Below, piece by piece: positions 9,801-11,741 of a stretch of 11,741 nt of DNA. The number at the start of each line of letters is the position of its first letter. The first letter of the stretch is position 1. The position numbers were made by a program, and so were the translations under genes. This DNA is from Alistipes sp. (lineage in GTDB: Bacteria; Bacteroidota; Bacteroidia; Bacteroidales; Rikenellaceae), in the NCBI GenBank assembly GCA_017532885.1, contig JAFXIS010000064.1, positions 1-11,741 on the forward strand, read 5' to 3'. The notes under the pieces were generated by a model that was given only the letters and a program-made list of their open reading frames with translations, searched no databases and had not been told where the DNA came from.

Positions 9801-10266
9801 GCCAATATTGCTCTTGTACAGCCTTTACCTTATCGAAATTGTCGTAGAAGAACTGCTCCGGTTTCTCAATCTCCTGCTCTGAAGCCGACTGCGATACATT
9901 CACACGCTTAGCCTCCCACTGACCATACTCGGGATGGAGAGTCCAGAACTTAAGTTCTGCCGAACGCGCAGCACCGGTAGTATTGGCCGCAACAGAGATT
10001 GTTACAGTCTTATTACCCTTACCTGCCTTAGGAGTGACAGTCACCCAAGACGAAGCCGCTGATGGAATCTCCGACACCCACTTCGCACCGGTAGCGATGT
10101 CCACAGTCTTCGACTCCTCTGCTTGTGTAAAGGCGAGATTGTCGGTAGAAACCTCGATAGTGAGGTCACCCGAACCGCCTTCCTCATTTTCCTCGCAACC
10201 TACAAAAGCAAACATTGTTGCCATCGCAAGCATTGCCAAAAATGACTTCAAAAAAGTACCTTTCAT
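6883..10266 (-). CDS. Large multidomain surface lipoprotein (BACON, tandem beta-sandwich repeats, OB-fold-like domains, NEGG linker)
   Basis: The product has 1127 aa. The lipobox FVGC (Cys24) is followed by EENEE, a strong surface-export-type acidic signal. Suggested order: BACON domain (about 35-127, ending RVNVSQSA); two homologous beta-sandwich modules, 139-313 and 351-523, both carrying FGSEMYDNNNKEAVYDLAKF; OB-fold-like domains at about 557-637 and 650-739; a low-complexity NEGG-rich linker (748-790); a third OB-like domain (about 795-893, with YTLKGTITSV and FDLTDDTGTVYIYGL); a second BACON-like domain (about 898-980); and a C-terminal beta-rich domain (985-1127) of a type often seen in Bacteroidetes secreted proteins. 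No catalytic motif is visible. It is the first gene of the unit and separated from the nuclease by a terminator-like hairpin. I infer a surface binding scaffold for polymers, with nucleic acid plausible from the OB-like domains. Polysaccharide or glycoprotein binding cannot be excluded. Confidence 0.88.
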   Translation of the reverse strand: MKGTFLKSFLAMLAMATMFAFVGCEENEEGGSGDLTIEVSTDNLAFTQAEESKTVDIATGAKWVSEIPSAASSWVTVTPKAGKGNKTVTISVAANTTGAARSAELKFWTLHPEYGQWEAKRVNVSQSASEQEIEKPEQFFYDNFDKVKAVQEQYWPWFDATYANPTGDGAATVSYESNGVTARANSTSDSSYSDYPGSGNNNLFFGSSAYVIIKDITLPAGKDCYVLTFGSEMYDNNNKEAVYDLAKFHVYVSGDNAKWSEVTYAFEEGDDIKGRWNDATASFKLASAPEKLSIKFVADLASVYRVDDVTLYSGGEGVQVIDLSQGGAGTGGSGSDTPSTPSEPLEGTFFSDNFDKTTAVKDGNYWPYFDATYANPVGDGAATVSYDSTNITARANSESNGPYSDYAGSGKNNLFFGKVENFVAIKDITLPSGEDTFFLTFGSEMYDNNNKEAVYDLAKFHVYLSGDNTNWVEIDYAFASGDNLSGRWNDATANFKITNVPAKLSIKFSADVASVYRLDDVALGVADSASQEVTLGEGGGSTGGQEPGEGGDEPAGTEVTVTEAISAAKDTAVKVKESTVVAVSARSYLLTDGTSYILAYKGDDPGLAVGDKVTVEGKIGAYRSVPQITSPVATKTGHDDSFAHPEVTVMDGAAIDAYAAMAAGTTYIKYVKVEGELVKSDAYWNLKVEGASTGQGSISYPTAAMCPDSYSGKKVTVYGYTIYQTRDTDVNIIATQVVVDGEGSGDQGGNEGGNEGGEGGEGGNEGGNEGGNEGGNEGGNEGGNEGGNEGEQAGITSVADFLAAATDEDGNTTVYTLKGTITSVANTTYGNFDLTDDTGTVYIYGLCSPDGATNKYWATSGAKLGDDIVIKTVRGVYNGTPQGKNAAFVELVSPGTRAFWNPESAALTLAAAGESKTVKLNAYNIQGDVTVASNNAAITATYANDIVTISAGANSGDVINATVTVSYGKLSHTISVTQLKQSTGGDDVQSVTVKKVMAECGWANSTAVTKLEMDNNITITFEKGGANNAPAYYTSGAAVRLYQNGAIMTVTASNGKVIKAINLTFAEANVENVGKVMQNFIGTTEGTLTINGGSGSWVGEAGSVKFTSTGTDKGSRAYIAAIEVVYE
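7897..8025 (-). repeat. In-frame 12-bp tandem repeat coding for an (NEGG)n linker
   Basis: A minisatellite with a 12-bp period encodes about ten Asn-Glu-Gly-Gly units, with two degenerate EGG units (residues 748-790 of the 1127-aa lipoprotein). The units differ at third codon positions (gcc, acc and tcc variants on the plus strand), so the array is not freshly expanded throughout. It probably acts as a flexible acidic spacer between OB-like domains and could change length by slippage without breaking the frame. Confidence 0.9.
8882..8946 (-). repeat. Exact 65-bp direct repeat, copy in second beta-sandwich module
   Basis: This stretch is identical base for base to 9518-9582, offset 636 bp (212 codons). 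It encodes the conserved core with YDNNNKEAVYDLAKF in module 2 of the large lipoprotein. Neighbouring parts of the two modules have drifted at synonymous and replacement sites, so the exact identity is local. Confidence 0.9.
9518..9582 (-). repeat. Exact 65-bp direct repeat, copy in first beta-sandwich module
   Basis: This is the partner of the copy at 8882-8946, lying in module 1 (residues about 229-250) of the same gene. It shows that the two modules arose by internal duplication. The perfect DNA identity suggests either recent gene conversion or strong constraint on this core. Confidence 0.9.
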
Positions 10267-10352
10267 AATAGATTGTTTTAATTGTTAAAAATTTATAACT
10301 ATTTACTAAAAATTTTCTTTTATCTGCTCAAAAAACATTATAATTTCTCAGC

Positions 10353-10372
10353 ATTTTACCAGCCGGTAAAAT
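10353..10372. promoter_or_regulatory. Perfect inverted repeat upstream of the large lipoprotein gene, possible operator or leader hairpin
   Basis: ATTTTACC (10353-10360) and GGTAAAAT (10365-10372) are perfect 8-bp arms separated by AGCC. The element lies about 87 bases before the start codon of the first gene of the nuclease unit. It has no T-tract, so it is not an obvious terminator. It could be a dimeric regulator site or a stem in the 5' leader. No regulator gene is in the window to match it with. Confidence 0.4.
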
Positions 10373-10519
10373 TACTACTTTTTTCCCACATTGCATAATA
10401 TTTGGGCGTTTTTATACTCAAAACATCAAAAAATATATTATATTTTTCAAAATCGGCTCATTTAGGCTTGCGGAGTCGGATTAATCTCCTCCGAAATAAT
10501 TTACCGTTAAGGGAGCCGA

Positions 10520-10559
10520 CCCTCGCCATCGGTCCGGTGGCGGGAGGGGTGTTTTTTTT
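10520..10559 (+). terminator. GC-rich hairpin with T-tract on the plus strand, owner unknown
   Basis: CGCCA (10524-10528) pairs with TGGCG (10538-10542), and the imperfect flanks CCCT and GGGAGGGG can extend the stem. GTG-free T residues (10552-10559) follow closely on the plus strand, so it has an intrinsic-terminator shape in that direction. No plus-strand gene precedes it in the window, so it may instead be part of a dispersed intergenic element. Confidence 0.3.
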
Positions 10560-10571
10560 GGGGGGGGGTAG

Positions 10572-10616
10572 GAAGTTAGGGAGTTTAAGGAGTTTAGAGA
10601 GTTTAGAGAGTTTAGA
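10572..10616. repeat. 9-bp tandem repeat, unit GAGTTTAGA
   Basis: There are three exact GAGTTTAGA units (10590-10616), one near-exact GAGTTTAAG unit (10581-10589) and a degenerate first unit (GAAGTTAGG, 10572-10580). The array is non-coding and sits directly after the T8G9 homopolymer junction. Confidence 0.85.
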
Positions 10617-10631
10617 GATGAGCAAAAAATC

Positions 10632-10658
10632 AATTTTGAATTTTGAATTTTGAATTTT
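10632..10658. repeat. 7-bp tandem repeat, unit AATTTTG (3.9 copies)
   Basis: There are three perfect AATTTTG heptamers plus AATTTT. The same unit in the same orientation recurs at 11583-11597 and 11714-11741, bracketing the ribosomal-protein genes. Confidence 0.9.
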
Positions 10659-10665
10659 CTTTACT

Positions 10666-10683
10666 CTTTCATCTTTCATCTTT
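10666..10683. repeat. Short CTTTCAT tandem repeat
   Basis: Two exact CTTTCAT units and a partial third (CTTT) lie just downstream of the rplT terminator in the direction of transcription. It is a minor non-coding low-complexity repeat. Confidence 0.6.
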
Positions 10684-10708
10684 GCTCTCGCCCAAACCCC
10701 TACAACAC

Positions 10709-10739
10709 AAAAAAAGCGAGAGAACTTTCGTTCCCTCGC
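10709..10739 (-). terminator. Rho-independent terminator of rpmI-rplT
   Basis: On the minus strand GCGAGGGAAC (10739 to 10730) pairs over 10 bp, with one G-U pair, with GTTCTCTCGC (10725 to 10716). The loop is GAAA, a GNRA-type tetraloop, and seven T residues (10709-10715) follow. It lies about 73 bases after the rplT stop and is a textbook intrinsic terminator. Confidence 0.9.
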
Positions 10740-10812
10740 CATATGCGGCGGAAATGCGGCCTTCAGCCCACTCCACTGCCCCGTTACAGACGGTCAAACC
10801 CGCCCATAACTG

Positions 10813-11157
10813 CTATTTCACTGCATTAACAATTGCTTCGAATGCCTTAGGCTCGTTCATTGCAAGGTCAGCCAAAACCTTACGGTTCATAGCGATACCC
10901 TTTGCGTTGTACTTACCCATAAACTCTGAATAGGTCATACCATAAGCGCGAACTGCCGCATTGATACGGGTAATCCACAACGAACGATATGTTCTCTTCT
11001 TAATCTGACGGTGTGCATATGCAAACTGCAAACCCTTCTCGACAGTGTTTTTCGCAACTGTCCAAACATTTCCCCTTGAACCAAAGTTACCCTTGGCAAG
11101 CTTCAAAACCTTCTTTCTTCTTGCGCGTGACGCAACAGCATTGACTGAACGTGGCAT
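10813..11157 (-). CDS. rplT: 50S ribosomal protein L20 (bL20)
   Basis: The product has 114 aa and is a full-length bL20. The basic N-terminal arm [20 protein letters not shown] carries the family start and the [13 protein letters not shown] motif, and binds 23S rRNA early in large-subunit assembly. Further landmarks are [20 protein letters not shown] (about 50-69), YGMTYSEFM and NRKVLADLA (about 91-99). Length and motifs are ordinary and no defect is seen. It is the second gene of the rpmI-rplT pair, 100 bases downstream of rpmI, and is followed by a strong terminator. In several bacteria L20 represses its own operon through an mRNA structure. The folded spacer upstream of this gene is a candidate for such control, which is inference. 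Confidence 0.98.
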   Translation of the reverse strand: MPRSVNAVASRARRKKVLKLAKGNFGSRGNVWTVAKNTVEKGLQFAYAHRQIKKRTYRSLWITRINAAVRAYGMTYSEFMGKYNAKGIAMNRKVLADLAMNEPKAFEAIVNAVK

Positions 11158-11176
11158 AGTAAAATAAGTTTTTGAT

Positions 11177-11222
11177 GGAACTCATAGCGGTGTGATTCTC
11201 TCACACTCTTTGGGGCTATTCC
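11177..11222 (-). promoter_or_regulatory. Possible structured RNA element in the rpmI-rplT spacer
   Basis: In the minus-strand transcript GUGUGA and UCACAC (11206-11201 and 11195-11190) form a 6-bp hairpin with a 5-nt loop. It is enclosed by a second pairing, AUAGC (11219-11215) with GCUAU (11188-11184), extendable by GGA with UCC past a small bulge. The nested two-helix structure ends about 20 bases before the rplT start, where it could affect L20 translation. It was found by eye only, with no covariation evidence. Confidence 0.4.
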
Positions 11223-11257
11223 GTCCCGGTTAATAAAATAAATTCGGCGTCGGTTAA

Positions 11258-11452
11258 TTATTTAACCAACAAGTTCTTGATCTTAGCCTCGTCGGCTGCA
11301 GATACGGTTGAAGAATAACACAAGTTACGCTTCTGCTTCTTAGTCTTTTTTGTCAGGATGTGACTGTGATAAGCGTGCTTACGCTTGATCTTACCTGTGC
11401 CGGTGAAAGTAAAACGCTTCTTTGCAGCGGCATTAGTTTTCATTTTTGGCAT
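11258..11452 (-). CDS. rpmI: 50S ribosomal protein L35 (bL35)
   Basis: The product has 64 aa and is a complete bL35. The N-terminus [14 protein letters not shown], the [20 protein letters not shown] core (about 18-37) and KKQKRNL are typical of this small basic large-subunit protein. The length is normal. It sits upstream of rplT in the usual order, but infC, which normally precedes it, is not within the 289 bases upstream in this window. A TAnnTTTG promoter about 36 bases before the start suggests the pair can be transcribed on its own. There is no clear SD sequence, as is common in this phylum. Confidence 0.98.
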   Translation of the reverse strand: MPKMKTNAAAKKRFTFTGTGKIKRKHAYHSHILTKKTKKQKRNLCYSSTVSAADEAKIKNLLVK

Positions 11453-11487
11453 TTTCTTAAAATTGTTAATTAGTTAAACATAGCGCG

Positions 11488-11518
11488 CAAAGATAGGCAT
11501 TTTTTTCGAAATAACACA
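11488..11518 (-). promoter_or_regulatory. Bacteroidetes-type promoter for rpmI-rplT
   Basis: The minus strand has an exact TAnnTTTG -7 box, TATCTTTG (11495 to 11488). TGTG (11518 to 11515), close to the TTTG -33 box, precedes it by 19 bases. Transcription would begin near 11480, leaving a leader of about 30 bases before rpmI. Both spacing and -7 sequence match the primary sigma factor consensus known for Bacteroidetes. Confidence 0.6.
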
Positions 11519-11582
11519 CATTCACCGAAAAATTATCATTTTCGGACCGGTTTTTTGGTTTCTTATGCGATTGAAAGCAAAT

Positions 11583-11597
11583 AATTTTGAATTTTGA
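11583..11597. repeat. AATTTTG heptamer repeat (2 copies)
   Basis: Two perfect AATTTTG units followed by A form the left edge of the GC-rich island. Unit and orientation match the arrays at 10632 and 11714. Confidence 0.8.
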
Positions 11598-11713
11598 GCC
11601 AACGCTGCGGACGAGAACAGAGAGCAAGCCCTGGTTGGGTTATGCCGAGCCGCGAGGAGGAAAAGCCGACCTTGCGTCGGATTAATTTTGATTTTTTTGC
11701 GTGTCTACGAAAT

Positions 11714-11741
11714 AATTTTGAATTTTGAATTTTGAATTTTG
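11714..11741. repeat. AATTTTG heptamer repeat (at least 4 copies, cut by window end)
   Basis: Four perfect AATTTTG units run to the last base of the window, so the true length is unknown. Together with the copy at 11583 it brackets the GC-rich island. Confidence 0.9.

Larger units (their letters stand above)
10267..10812. other. Gene-free intergenic region between rplT and the large lipoprotein gene
   Basis: No credible gene is present in these 546 bases. Going from rplT downstream, the region holds the rplT terminator (10709-10739), pyrimidine-rich CTTTCAT repeats (10666-10683), AATTTTG heptamers (10632-10658), 9-bp GAGTTTAGA repeats (10572-10616), a T8G9 homopolymer junction (10552-10568) and a GC-rich hairpin (10520-10549). 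Then comes an AT-rich stretch of about 200 bases leading to the lipoprotein start, which must contain that gene's promoter. I found no exact TAnnTTTG -7 box there. The closest is TATTTTTTG on the minus strand (10427-10435), one base too long. Confidence 0.7.
11453..11741. other. Intergenic region upstream of rpmI with promoter, hairpin and repeats
   Basis: No credible gene is present. Next to rpmI lies the promoter candidate (11488-11518). Beyond it is a 7-bp hairpin, CCGAAAA (11525-11531) with TTTTCGG (11539-11545). Then come AATTTTG heptamers (11583-11597), a GC-rich island (about 11598-11682), and a second heptamer array that runs off the window end. A plus-strand open stretch through the island (11575-11685) has no ATG and is not called as a gene. 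Confidence 0.65.

Noticed and set aside
10458..10742. Minus-strand open frame of 94 codons downstream of rplT
   Set aside because: Its first codons form the rplT terminator stem. The rest translates the 9-bp and 7-bp tandem repeats and the homopolymer tract, giving biased Lys/Leu/Pro sequence with no family resemblance.
11575..11685. Small plus-strand peptide through the GC-rich island
   Set aside because: There is no ATG/GTG start with an RBS and a stop lies just upstream. It is better explained as an intergenic repeat element.

Overview
The window looks like a piece of a Bacteroidales chromosome, possibly Alistipes or another Rikenellaceae. That placement is an inference. It rests on BACON-type lipoproteins, a TonB-dependent receptor with an N-terminal carboxypeptidase-regulatory-like domain, acidic lipoprotein export signals directly after the lipid cysteine, weak Shine-Dalgarno sequences, a TAnnTTTG-type -7 box before rpmI, and heptamer repeats in the intergenic DNA. 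Every convincing gene is on the minus strand, so transcription runs from high to low coordinates.

Right part (about 10700-11741): rpmI (L35) and rplT (L20), with a good Bacteroidetes promoter candidate upstream of rpmI, a structured 100-nt spacer between the two genes, and a very strong intrinsic terminator after rplT. infC, the usual neighbour upstream of rpmI, is not within the 289 bases available. That stretch instead holds a GC-rich island flanked by AATTTTG heptamer repeats.

Gap (10267-10812): no credible gene. It contains the rplT terminator, several short tandem repeats, an orphan GC-rich hairpin and a perfect 20-bp inverted repeat about 90 bases before the next start codon.

Main locus (10266 down to 118): five genes in one direction. 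They are (1) a 1127-aa multidomain surface lipoprotein with BACON domains, two tandem beta-sandwich repeats, OB-fold-like domains and a (NEGG)n linker; (2) after a terminator-like hairpin, a lipoprotein with a BACON-like domain fused to a DNA/RNA non-specific (beta-beta-alpha metal) endonuclease; (3) a type-I signal-peptide endonuclease/exonuclease/phosphatase (EEP) family enzyme; (4) a 974-aa TonB-dependent receptor; (5) a DUF5689-type lipoprotein. A strong terminator ends the unit.

No SusD is visible. I infer a nucleic-acid capture, cleavage and import system. Surface lipoproteins would bind and cut polynucleotide, the receptor would import fragments with the DUF5689 lipoprotein as a possible SusD-like partner, and the EEP enzyme would finish degradation in the periplasm. 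Each enzyme family is recognisable from its motifs. The substrate and the joint function are inferred from gene order and predicted localisation only.
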